64,000 nt of DNA, from NCBI GenBank assembly GCA_964603725.1, contig CAZRWW010000001.1:1-64000 (forward strand). Reading direction: 5' to 3'. The position numbers were made by a program, and so were the translations under genes. Source of the stretch: CAZDKK01 sp964603725. Its GTDB lineage: Bacteria > Eisenbacteria > RBG-16-71-46 > CAIMUX01 > WJJG01. Position 1 is the stretch's first letter, and each line of letters starts with the position of its first letter. The notes under the pieces were generated by a model. It was not told the DNA's origin, made no database searches, and saw only the letters and a list, made by a program, of their open reading frames with translations. This document shows, piece by piece, positions 52,083 through 60,472 of the stretch.

Positions 52083-53681
52083 CTAGGGACGGCTGAGCAC
52101 GACTCGTCCCGCCGCCACCCGGCCATGGCCGGCGAGCCGGAGGTGGTAGACGCCCCGGGGCAGCGGCCGGCCGTCCCGCGCGCACCCTTGCCACTCGAAC
52201 TCGTGGGGTCCCGGACGCGCAACAGGCTGGTGGATCTCATCCACCAGCCGACCCTGGGTGTCGAGGACGCTCAGCGTCCAGAGGCCCGCGGACGGCAGCT
52301 GGGCGCGGACGCTGCACCGCGCGCTGAAGGGATTGGGGCTGCACGCCAGGATCGTCAGCGGGGTCGGGATCACCGGCGGATCCACGTTCCACGGCTCGTC
52401 CGGCTCCCGGCGCATGGCGTAGATCTCGCGATTGCCGTCGCGGGTGTCCGACCAGGCCATGTGCAGGATGCCCTGGGCGTCCACCGCCAGAGTGGGCTGG
52501 AACGCGTCGCCGTCATCGGCCGTGGCCCGCTCGAGCAGCGACCAGCCCGCGGTCGGCCTGCCCGCGGTCGGCCAGCCCGCGCTCGACCAGCCCGCGGTCG
52601 GCCAGCCCGCGCTCGACCAGCCCGCGCTCGACCTGCCCGCAGTCGGCCAGCCCGCGCTCGACCAGCGCCGGTAGTAGATGTCGCGGTCGCCATTGCGACT
52701 GTCGGTCCAGGCCGCGTGCAGGGTGCCGCGGGCATCCAGGGCGATCGCCGGGAAGAAGGCATCGGCAGGGCTATCGCTGACCGGCTCGACGGCGCCCCAC
52801 TCGCCCTGCTCCATCCGAACGGCCAGAATCGCCCACGGCCTGCCCTCGCGGTGGTCCTCCCAGATCACGTGGACGCGCCCGCCCGCGCCGCTGGCGACCA
52901 GAACCTCCCAGGGCACCGGCGCGGGTTCGGTGGCCGCCAGCTTGATCTCATCGCCCCAGCCTGTCTCGGTGCGGTGGGCGTACCACAGCTCGCGGTCGTA
53001 GCCGCTGACGTCCAGCCAGACCGCGTGGGGGCGGCCCAGGCTGTCGGCCGCCACGTGCGGCGCGAATGGGCGACCGGAGACGCGGCTGATGCGCTCCTCG
53101 GGATCCCAGCTCGCGCCGTTCCAGCAGCGGTAGCAGATCTGATCGCCGGCGCGGCGGTCCTGCCAAACCAGGTGCACGCGACCCCGACCGTCTGCCGCCA
53201 GCGCGGGGGCCAGCGCCTGGCCGCCGGTCTGGGTGACCACCGCGGCTTCGCTCCAGGTCGCGCCGCTGCGCCGGCGGTGGTGGATCTCGCCGTCCACGTG
53301 CACCCAGACGACGTGAAGCCGGCCATGGCTGTCCGCGGCGACCGCCGGGGCTACGCCGCACTGTCAGCCGCCCGGATTGACGAGCTGAGCCTCGCCCCAG
53401 GATTCTCGGTCCCAGGCGCGGTAGACGATGTTGTGCCTGTCGATCGCCGGCTGCTTGTTCTGCCACACCACGTGCGCGTGACCAAAGATGTCGGCGGCGA
53501 TGTCGGGGTGGCTGGAGAGCTCGGGCTCCGCCGACAAGCGCTCGGGCGCGGACCACTTCTCGGAGGTCGCGATCGCGGGCGCGCCGGTCTCCAGCGCGCC
53601 CCTCGCGAGCGCGCCGACAGCGACCGGGGCGCCGCAGGCGAGGGTCAGGCCGACCCGGATGACCATGGCCGCGCGGCTCAT
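52083..53681 (-). pseudogene. BNR-type propeller gene interrupted by an in-frame TGA
   Basis: This is one continuous frame of 532 codons broken by a single TGA at 53364-53366, between LVNPGG and QCGVAPAVAAD. Both sides code for the same six-bladed BNR/sialidase-like repeat (AHVVWQNKQPA before; GRLHVVWVHVDGE, VHLVWQDRRAGD after). The start has GGGAGG and a signal peptide (TLACGAPVAVGALA). The C-terminus is a normal sorting domain (CSPNPFSARCSVRAQLPSAG). A single nonsense change, an assembly error or read-through are all possible. Eight 15-bp repeats encode a WSSAG/WPTAG tract. If intact it would be a secreted glycan-binding propeller; no catalytic sialidase residues are evident. Confidence 0.75.
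52546..52665. repeat. 15-bp minisatellite in the BNR gene
   Basis: Eight 15-bp units starting CCCGCGGTCGGCCAG or CCCGCGCTCGACCAG on the plus strand encode five-residue WPTAG/WSSAG units on the minus strand. Confidence 0.9.
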
Positions 53682-53701
53682 CGGAATGCGCCTCCCATGC
53701 C

Positions 53702-53724
53702 CTGCCGGCCGCGGCGGCCGGCAG
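53702..53724 (-). promoter_or_regulatory. Strong 5' UTR hairpin upstream of the BNR gene
   Basis: CTGCCGGCCG-CGG-CGGCCGGCAG is a perfect 10-bp stem with a 3-base loop. It lies between a -10 TATACT (53736-53741, minus strand) and the BNR ribosome site. Paired in RNA, it would sit at the 5' end of the message. Confidence 0.55.
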
Positions 53725-53989
53725 CCGGCAGGGGCAGTATAGCGCGGGAGTGAGCCACATGAAGAAGCTCCTGGCGCACCCGGTTGGATCGCTGGCCATC
53801 ATCCCGGGATGCAGCCAGGACGCCACCGGACCGGAACCCGTGCACGTCCCGGGCTGGAGGCCCGACCCGCCCCCAGGCCCTTCAAGAACAGGGTTCGATC
53901 TTCGTCAGCGCGGCCCGCGGGGAGTCTGCCGCCCGCACCGAGCGCTTCAGGATTCGACCCTGGCCGCGTCAGCCCGCCCTGCCAGCTGT

Positions 53990-54171
53990 CATCCCGCTCG
54001 GCCAGCAGCCCGATCAGCTCGCGTCGCAGGATCTTCCCGGTGGGGCCGCGCGGCAGCCGCTCCAGGCGGATCACGCGGCGCGGCACCTGGTAGGGCGCCA
54101 GGCACTGGCGGCAAGGCGCAGGTCGATCCCTCGCCAGGCGCGCCGAAGGGATTGGGACTGCACGGACAGAA
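53990..54171 (-). pseudogene. Relic joining a sorting-domain start to an acyl-CoA ligase tail
   Basis: Reading on the minus strand, 54118-54171 encodes CSPNPFGAPGEGSTCAL, the opening of a sorting domain. About 53990-54112, in another frame, encodes LAPYQVPRRVIRLERLP and GKILRRELIGLLAE, nearly the last 40 residues of the ligase gene at 55231-56712. Neither has a start or full domain. The rest of the 515-base region from 53682 holds no gene apart from the promoter box and hairpin near the BNR gene. Confidence 0.7.
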
Positions 54172-54196
54172 TCGCCCCGGACTGCCGCCCTCCACC

Positions 54197-55234
54197 CTAG
54201 CGCGCGCCAGGCGCGTCTGCGCAGGCTGCCAGCCTGGCCAGGAAATCGTGAACTCGCCTGACGGCCTCATCCCGGATCGCGTCGCTCTCGATGAAGATCT
54301 CATGCCGCGCCGCCGGCAGCAGGTGCACCTCGCAATCCGGCATGCGCCCGCAGGCGCGCTCCTGGGCCCCCCGCCTGACGAAGTCGTCGAGCCCTGCCTG
54401 GAGCATCAGCACTGGCACGCGGACCTTGGCCGCCGCGCGCTCGGCACCTTGGCCTGCGTTCAGGCTCTCGCGCAACCACTGCTGCGTGGGCCCGCCCATC
54501 CCCACAAGTCGCCGCGATGGCACGAGCTGTTCCTCCCACAACGACCACCGCGCATGGCTGTGGGTGACGATGTTCTCGGCAAAGGTCCCGGGCTTCCACG
54601 GCCCGCGCCAGGGGCAATAGCGCTCGCCCAGGCCGACGCGCACTGCCACGCCGCTCATGGCACGGGCCACCCATTCGGGAAGGGGATCGGTGATGATCTG
54701 CAGCATGGGCGCGCTGAGGACCGCACCGTCGAAGACCCCGGGATGGCGCTCCAGGAAGAGCAACGCCACCGTGCCGCCCATCGAATGGCCCAGAAGGACG
54801 CGCAGAGGGTGGGGACTCGCATCCACGACCTGATCGACGAACGTCTGCAGGTCCTGGACATAGTGGTCGAAGCTCTCGACATGGATCTTCCCCGGGTCGT
54901 CTGGCAGGAGGGCCTCCGAGGAGCCCATGCCCCGGTGATCCATCAGGTAGAGCGAGAACCCGACGTCGCGCAGGTCGTAGATCAGCTCCGCGTACTTGAG
55001 GAAGGACTCCGACTTGCCGGGCACGATCACCAGCGCGCCCTGTTCGCGGGCAGCTCGGAACATGACCCAGGCAATCCGGACACCGCCCTCGCCTGCGAAC
55101 GATCCGAATACACCCGCTTCATAGTAGGGCCACACCTTCTCGCGATAGGCATCGGCGAAACCCCGCTCATCGATCGCCCCCGCGCTGGCGCTGGACGCCG
55201 CGACGAGCAGAAGGACACAGACCGAGGCTTTCAC
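54197..55234 (-). CDS. Exported alpha/beta-hydrolase (lysophospholipase/monoacylglycerol lipase type)
   Basis: This is a 345-residue protein with a signal peptide (VCVLLLVAASSASAG). The alpha/beta-hydrolase core has oxyanion-side ALVIVPGKSES, LMDHRGMGSS, the nucleophile elbow GHSMGG and a C-terminal His in AARHEIF. It resembles PldB/monoglyceride lipases that cut acyl chains from lysophospholipids. The GTG start overlaps the stop of the upstream acyl-CoA ligase gene (GTGA), so the two are coupled: released fatty acid could be activated by the ligase. Export implies it acts in the periplasm or at the cell surface. Confidence 0.85.
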   Translation of the reverse strand: MKASVCVLLLVAASSASAGAIDERGFADAYREKVWPYYEAGVFGSFAGEGGVRIAWVMFRAAREQGALVIVPGKSESFLKYAELIYDLRDVGFSLYLMDHRGMGSSEALLPDDPGKIHVESFDHYVQDLQTFVDQVVDASPHPLRVLLGHSMGGTVALLFLERHPGVFDGAVLSAPMLQIITDPLPEWVARAMSGVAVRVGLGERYCPWRGPWKPGTFAENIVTHSHARWSLWEEQLVPSRRLVGMGGPTQQWLRESLNAGQGAERAAAKVRVPVLMLQAGLDDFVRRGAQERACGRMPDCEVHLLPAARHEIFIESDAIRDEAVRRVHDFLARLAACADAPGAR

Positions 55235-56712
55235 TCGCTGACACCCTGCCCCTCCAGCAGCGCGCGCAGCTCGCGCCGCAGGATCTTGCCGGCTGGGCTG
55301 CGCGGCATCTGTTCCAGGCGAATCACGCGACGCGGCACCTGGTAGGACGCCAGGTGGCTGCGGCAGTGCGCTCGCAGCAGCGACTCGTCGAACGTCGCCT
55401 CGCTGTCAAGCTCGACGAATGCGACGGGAACCTCCCCGCGGCCGGGATCGGGGATGCCGACGACCGCCGAGCAGAGAACGCCCGGATGGCGGTCGAGCAC
55501 ATCCTCGATCGTCCGCGGAAAGACGTTCTCGCCGCCGATCACGAGCATCTCCTTGAGGCGTCCGGTGATGTACAGGTGGCCGTCTGTGTCGATCCGGCCG
55601 ATATCGCCGGTTCGGAAGTAGCCCACCTCGTCGAAGGCGGCCGCCGTCTCCTCCGCGAGCTTGTAGTAGCCCCTGGTCAAGTTCGGCCCTTTGATGCGCA
55701 CTTCCCCTTCCTGGCCGACGCCCACTTCAGTTCCGTCGAGGGAGACGATCTTCTCTTCCACACCCGGCAGCGGCATCCCCACCGAGCCGCGCTTGTGGTC
55801 CTGCGGGCGGCACCAGTTGGCGACCGGAGAGGTTTCCGTGAGCCCGTAGCCTTCGTTCAGGGTGACGCCGAAGCGCTCCTGGAAACCTTCGAAGACGCTC
55901 TGGGGCAACGGCTCACCGCCTGAGACCAGATAGCGCACAGAAGAGAAGTGCTCGCGCGTCGCGCCCTTGGCATTGAGCAGGCTGTTCAACATCGACGGAA
56001 TGGCCAGAAGTATGTGCGGGCGATGCTCCCGCATCAGCTCCAGGACCTTGCGGGGGATGAAGCGGGCCGTGTAGACCACCTTGGCGCCGAGCCAAAGGGG
56101 CATCAGGGTGAGCACCGTCAAACCGAAGCAGTGGAACTGCGGCAGGACCCCCAGGACGACCGTCTGCCGGGGCAGGCGCGCCCACTCAATGCACTGCCCG
56201 ACGTTGGCCCCCAGGTTGCCGGCGCTCAGCATCACCCCCTTGGGCCGGCCGGAGGTGCCGGACGTGTAGAGCAGGGCGGCAAGGTGCTCCTCGGTGCGGG
56301 GCACGGGTCGACGCAGGGGCGGGATCCCCTTGAACGACATGTGGTCGAGGCGAATCTGCCGGACCTGGGTCGGCAGATCGCCGAAGTGCTCGACCATGGG
56401 CGTCACGGTCACGACCGCGTCGAGCTCGGCGTTCTCGATGATGTGGTCGCGGTCGGCCGGTCGGAGCAGGTAGTTGATCGGCACGATCGTCCGCCCCAGC
56501 AGCCAGGTCGCCAGGATCCCCACGGGTGTCAGGCCCGAGGTCGGCAGCATCAAACCGATGTGAGGGCGGGCGGTGGTTCGCTGGATCTCGCGCGCCAGAT
56601 GCAGCGCAGCGGCATAGAGCTCGAATCCCCGCCAGACGCGTTGATCGTCCACGACCGCCACGCGCAGCGGCGCAAGGAGTAGGTTTTGCAGCATCCGCCC
56701 CAGGAGCTCCAT
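55231..56712 (-). CDS. Long-chain fatty-acid--CoA ligase (AMP-binding enzyme)
   Basis: This 493-residue cytoplasmic enzyme activates acyl chains with ATP and CoA. AMP-binding signatures are complete: ALLYTSGTSGRPKGVM, the PQFHCFGLT core, NEGYGLTETSPV and GYFRTGDIGRID, with the C-terminal catalytic Lys in PAGKILRREL. The N-terminus is short compared with FadD. The ATG begins MELLGRMLQNLL. It is co-transcribed with the downstream lipase (GTGA overlap). A truncated copy of its 3' end lies in the relic at 53990-54112. Confidence 0.9.
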   Translation of the reverse strand: MELLGRMLQNLLLAPLRVAVVDDQRVWRGFELYAAALHLAREIQRTTARPHIGLMLPTSGLTPVGILATWLLGRTIVPINYLLRPADRDHIIENAELDAVVTVTPMVEHFGDLPTQVRQIRLDHMSFKGIPPLRRPVPRTEEHLAALLYTSGTSGRPKGVMLSAGNLGANVGQCIEWARLPRQTVVLGVLPQFHCFGLTVLTLMPLWLGAKVVYTARFIPRKVLELMREHRPHILLAIPSMLNSLLNAKGATREHFSSVRYLVSGGEPLPQSVFEGFQERFGVTLNEGYGLTETSPVANWCRPQDHKRGSVGMPLPGVEEKIVSLDGTEVGVGQEGEVRIKGPNLTRGYYKLAEETAAAFDEVGYFRTGDIGRIDTDGHLYITGRLKEMLVIGGENVFPRTIEDVLDRHPGVLCSAVVGIPDPGRGEVPVAFVELDSEATFDESLLRAHCRSHLASYQVPRRVIRLEQMPRSPAGKILRRELRALLEGQGVSE

Positions 56713-56766
56713 CGAGACCTCCGGGCGCTCGGGTGACCCCGGGTGGGTCCACGGGCCGGGCGCGGC

Positions 56767-57162
56767 TCAGGGCGCCTCTGGCAAGCTGGACTGGCTATGA
56801 CGCGCTCTCACCCCATGAACGCTATACAGAACCGCGGGAAGAAACGCCACGAGGATCGGCCCCGGCAGATCGCGATCGCCGCGCGCGATGCCGAGCCAGA
56901 CCCAGAAGCCGATGAGACAACCGAGCGTGACGAGCCCTCCCGCCAGCGGCCAGCGCAGCGCGGCGAACAGCCCCAGACAGACGCCGAGTGGGTACAGCGA
57001 CAGGCCCAGGTAGTCTGAAGGCATGCCCCCGTCTCCAGTCGGATTGACGAGGTAGGCTACGACGAAGAGCACGATGAGCGCCGCGTAGAGGGTCCCGGTG
57101 ATCCTGGCGGTCCAGTGAACGATGCGCCATGCGGCGCGCACTCCGACCTGCAGGGGTCTCAT
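56767..57162 (-). CDS. Small four-helix membrane protein
   Basis: This is a 131-residue protein with about four transmembrane helices (TGTLYAALIVLFVVAYLV, LGLSLYPLGVCLGLFAAL, GLVTLGCLIGFWVWLGIA, PILVAFLPAVLYSV). GAGGAGGAGG precedes the ATG at 57162. It resembles small DUF7670-type membrane proteins, with modest certainty. It lies 54 bases upstream of the acyl-CoA ligase on the same strand and could share its transcript. The function is unknown. Confidence 0.6.
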   Translation of the reverse strand: MRPLQVGVRAAWRIVHWTARITGTLYAALIVLFVVAYLVNPTGDGGMPSDYLGLSLYPLGVCLGLFAALRWPLAGGLVTLGCLIGFWVWLGIARGDRDLPGPILVAFLPAVLYSVHGVRARHSQSSLPEAP

Positions 57163-57553
57163 GCAAGCCTCCTCCTCGAGTCCGTCCCCCGCAGGGCCAG
57201 GAGAATCCAGCCAGCAGCCCGCTCGCACGAGGTCTCCCAGAGCCCGGCTGAGCTTTGTCCTCAAGGGCCCTGGCGCGACGGCGTCGGGTCTACGCTCGAA
57301 GACCGTCGCCAGGACCCGTTGGAGGAATCTGCAAGGAACATGCCTGCGGGGGCTTGGATCGGACGGCAACGGAAAGGTAATCTCTACAAACAGTTACGGG
57401 AGGCTGAAGCGCAGCCGAGCGGCATCAGCTTTGTGCGGGGGTCTGGTGAGCATACAGAGCGTCTACTCACGCAGACAGGGACGTCGCCCCATGTGATAGC
57501 ATGGAGTCGGTCTCGATCGCACCTCCCACGTTGCGCGAGTCAGGGGGAGAAGC
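57163..57553. other. Divergent spacer (no gene)
   Basis: This is a stretch of 391 bases between the small membrane protein and the beta-helix gene. Neither the open frames nor the sequence give a supported gene. A TAGCAT (-10-like) sits near 57500 with no good -35, and the downstream gene's GGGGGAGA ribosome site is at the right end. Confidence 0.4.
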
Positions 57554-58831
57554 GTGCGTCCCACCATCCTGCTCTTGACGACCATGCTGTCGCTGATCCC
57601 GCCCGCCATCGCCACGGTCTACACCGTGCTCCCGGATGGCTCTGGCGACTTCCCCACGATCCAGGCTGGGGTGACCGCCGTCATCAATGGTGACGTGCTC
57701 GAGCTGGGATCCGGCACGTTTGCGGGTCCCGGCAATCGCGACGTGGACTACCTGGGCAAGGCGATCACCATCCGCTCGCAAAGCGGCAATCCGAACGACT
57801 GCATCATCGATTGCGGGGGCAGCGCCGTGGATCCGCATCGCGGCTTTCACTTTCATTTCGGGGAGCAGTCCGGATCGGTGCTCGGCGGGGTGACGATCAC
57901 CCACGGATGGATGAGCGACACGGAACGCGGCGGGTGCATCCGCTGCGAGAACGGCAGCGCTCCCCTCATTGCCAACTGCGCCCTGACCCATACACGCGGA
58001 GCCGCGGCGCTGTGCCTCGGCCAGGGTCACCTGCAGCTTCATGGATGCGTCTTCGCTCACAATGATGCCTGCGAAGGCGGCGGGGTGTGCTGCGAAGAGG
58101 CCACCCTGACCATGGCGGGATGCCGGCTGTTCGAGAACACCGCCGACCTGCTGGGCGGCGGCGTTCACGCGCACGCCGCCGTGGTCGAGATGGTCGATTG
58201 CGAGTTCGAGCGCAACAGCGCCCTGCATGGCGGCGCGGCCGATTTCCACATCGGCTCGGTCGTCACGGTGCGCCAATGCCGCTTCTACGAGAACAGCGCC
58301 GTCGAAGCCGGCTGCCTCTGCCTGTTCGCCGGGTGCGAAGGTCTGATCGAGGGCTGCACCTTCTCCGGCAACGCCGGCAATCAGTGGGCATCGACGCTCG
58401 CGGTGGGCAAGAGCTCTCTGTGCCACGTGCGGAGCTGCACCTTCTATGGGAACGCCGGCACGCCGGGGGCGTTGTTGCTCGAAGACGCTCCCTGCACGTT
58501 GACCCAGACCGTGATCGCCTTCAACGAAGGCGGCCCCGGGCTCTGTCCGGTCAGTACCGTGACCCTGACCTGCTGCGACATCTTCGGCAACCAGGGCGGC
58601 GACTGGATCGGCAGCTTTGCCTGGCAGTACGGCCTGCAAGGCAACATCGCCGCCGACCCGCTCTTCTGCGACCCGGAGCTGCGTGACTTCCGGCTGGATG
58701 CGGCGTCGCCCTGCGCACCGTTCTCACCGCCCAATCCCGAATGCGATCTCATCGGCGCCTGGCCGATCGGCTGCGGGGGCACGCCGGTCGAGGCGGTCAG
58801 CTGGGGCGAGCTGAAGGCGCGCTTCCGCTAG
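57554..58831 (+). CDS. Secreted right-handed beta-helix protein (pectate-lyase-like fold)
   Basis: This is a 425-residue exported protein beginning with a GTG after GGGGGAGA. The signal is TTMLSLIPPAIAT. The fold opens with the TVLPDGSGDFPTIQAGVTA motif of beta-helix proteins and continues with Cys-rich coils (CVFAHNDACEGGGVCCEEAT, CRFYENSAVEAG). It lacks the PNPF sorting domain and instead ends VEAVSWGELKARFR, a short WG..K..[F/Y]R tail. Such ends are common among beta-helix proteins of related candidate phyla, as I recall. It could be a second export signal. Catalytic residues of true pectate lyases are not evident. Confidence 0.75.
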   Translation: MRPTILLLTTMLSLIPPAIATVYTVLPDGSGDFPTIQAGVTAVINGDVLELGSGTFAGPGNRDVDYLGKAITIRSQSGNPNDCIIDCGGSAVDPHRGFHFHFGEQSGSVLGGVTITHGWMSDTERGGCIRCENGSAPLIANCALTHTRGAAALCLGQGHLQLHGCVFAHNDACEGGGVCCEEATLTMAGCRLFENTADLLGGGVHAHAAVVEMVDCEFERNSALHGGAADFHIGSVVTVRQCRFYENSAVEAGCLCLFAGCEGLIEGCTFSGNAGNQWASTLAVGKSSLCHVRSCTFYGNAGTPGALLLEDAPCTLTQTVIAFNEGGPGLCPVSTVTLTCCDIFGNQGGDWIGSFAWQYGLQGNIAADPLFCDPELRDFRLDAASPCAPFSPPNPECDLIGAWPIGCGGTPVEAVSWGELKARFR

Positions 58832-58906
58832 CGGCCTGGATTGGCTAACCTGGCCGAGGACTGCGCGGCGCTGGCCTGAGCGGCGTGCGCCTCCCCCGGG
58901 AGCATC

Positions 58907-59536
58907 ATGGTCATGCGCCGCCACAAGGGTCTCTCCCTCATCGCGATGGCGATCGCCCCGTTTGCATCGGTCGTGGTGGGGCTCCATCTGCTGCGCAGCG
59001 CATGGTCCGCTCTGCTGCTCTACCACCTGCAGATTGTCATCTGGGCCCTGTGGGTCCCCCGCGAACCTGCCGCCCTGCGCAGGGGTTGGTCCATGTCCTG
59101 GTTCGCGCGCCTGGGGCTCCCCTGCGCACTGTGCGCGCCATTGCTGTGCCTCTCGCAGGGTGAGGCTCTCCGCGCCGATGTCAGGCTCGCCGAATGGCTC
59201 GGCCGGCATGGGCTATCGGGCGCCTCCTTGGCCGTGTTCGTCTGCTACTATGGAGTGCTTCATCCACTGTTCGAGCAGTTCCACTGGGACATCCTGCGCC
59301 GGACGGCACGACCGCGGGCCTTGGCGCACGTCGCCTTCGCCTCCTACCACGTTCTCGTCCTGGCGCTCCTCTTGAGACCCGTGTGGGTCGGCGTGAGCAT
59401 CGGCATGCTCTTGGTGGCCTCCTGGGCGTGGGGACGGGCGCGGGAACGTCTCGGGGGTCTCGCCGTTCCCGCCCTGGCGCACATGGTCGCGGACGTGGCG
59501 ATCATCGGAGCGACGTACTGCCTGGCGATGCGGTGA
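58907..59536 (+). CDS. CPBP/CAAX-protease-like membrane protein
   Basis: This is a 209-residue integral membrane protein with about 6 helices. Motif 2 (FASYH) and motif 3 (HMVADVA) of CPBP/ABI family metalloproteases are visible; the usual EExxxR of motif 1 is replaced by EQFHWDI. It may therefore be inactive or use a variant site. GGGAGC precedes the ATG (a second ATG is 6 bases later). It is a lone gene between secretome and sigma-factor genes. Confidence 0.65.
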   Translation: MVMRRHKGLSLIAMAIAPFASVVVGLHLLRSAWSALLLYHLQIVIWALWVPREPAALRRGWSMSWFARLGLPCALCAPLLCLSQGEALRADVRLAEWLGRHGLSGASLAVFVCYYGVLHPLFEQFHWDILRRTARPRALAHVAFASYHVLVLALLLRPVWVGVSIGMLLVASWAWGRARERLGGLAVPALAHMVADVAIIGATYCLAMR

Positions 59537-59887
59537 GGCGCGCTGGATGCACCAGTTCAAGTTCGCGCCTCCAGTTGATTGTGTGGAAATCGTTTAGCGG
59601 CGTCTGCTGAACGGGTCCCAAGGTGGCGTTATCCTGGGGTGGCTCAGATCGCGCGGCGGGCGGCCGGGGATCGCCCCCCCGACCGAACTCCGCTTTCCGG
59701 CCGCTCGTACCAGGAGGCGACCGGCATGACGGGAAGTGGATCCCGGCCGGTCGGAGGCCTCGGGGATGCAGCCGGATGCGAGCGGGCTGCGCCGGAGGCG
59801 CAGGACGGCCAGGGGCGGCGAGGGTGGGGACGGGTGGCGAGGGTTGGCGGGTGATTCCGCCGGCTCCACTGCGGAGAGCACAACCGG
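59537..59887. other. Upstream region of the second sigma operon (no gene)
   Basis: This is a stretch of 351 bases. A 42-codon frame (59726-59854) has GGAGG but a low-complexity product and is not called. No clear promoter or repeat is seen besides a ggaaat-like box near 59585. Confidence 0.4.
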
Positions 59888-60472
59888 GTGACGACCGACG
59901 AGCAACTCATCGGCCTCTGTCGTGAGGGCGACGAGCGAGCCTGGGAGCGCTTCATCCGGCGCCACCAAGACCGCATTCTCAACCTCGCCTATCAGTTCAC
60001 CGGCAACCGGGAGGAGGCGCGCGATCTGGCACAGGAGATCTTCGTGCGCCTGTACGAGAAGATGGACCAGTATCAGACTGACAGACCATTCCTGACCTGG
60101 TTCAACAGCCTGGCGCGGAACCTGTGCATCGATCACTACCGCAGCCGCCGGCGCGACCGGGTGCTGGTCGACACGCCCGTCGACGAGTACGCCAATATCG
60201 AATCCTCGGGCGAGTCCACAGACCGGCGCTTGCAGCGCCGCGAGCGGCACGAGTTCCTGATGACGGCGATGGGGACGCTCGGCGAGATCAGCCGCGAGGC
60301 GATCGTGCTCAAGGACCTGCAGGGTCATTCCCTGGAGGAGATCGCCGCCATGCTGGGCGTGCCGATCGGCACGGTGAAGTCGCGGGTCCACCGCGCGCGC
60401 ATCGAGCTGGGCGGCGCCATCCTGAGATTGCAGCAGGCCGCCGCGCAACCGGAGGGTTCCAATGGACTGTAG
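59888..60472 (+). CDS. ECF RNA polymerase sigma factor
   Basis: This is a 194-residue ECF factor with complete region 2 (EEARDLAQEIFVRLYEKMDQ, FLTWFNSLARNLCIDHYR) and region 4 helix-turn-helix (LQGHSLEEIAAMLGVPIGTV, KSRVHRARIE). The GTG start has GGAGAG at usable spacing. It overlaps the anti-sigma gene by 11 bases, the usual coupling for a sigma/anti-sigma pair. It is the first gene of a three-gene operon. Confidence 0.92.
   Translation: MTTDEQLIGLCREGDERAWERFIRRHQDRILNLAYQFTGNREEARDLAQEIFVRLYEKMDQYQTDRPFLTWFNSLARNLCIDHYRSRRRDRVLVDTPVDEYANIESSGESTDRRLQRRERHEFLMTAMGTLGEISREAIVLKDLQGHSLEEIAAMLGVPIGTVKSRVHRARIELGGAILRLQQAAAQPEGSNGL

Noticed and set aside
53364..53366. Alternative genetic code with TGA as sense codon
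   Set aside because: TGA ends many genes here with overlapping restarts, so it is an ordinary stop in this genome.
59726..59854. 42-codon small gene with GGAGG
   Set aside because: The product is Gly/Arg/Ala low-complexity and the frame is typical for random GC-rich sequence. Conservation would be needed.
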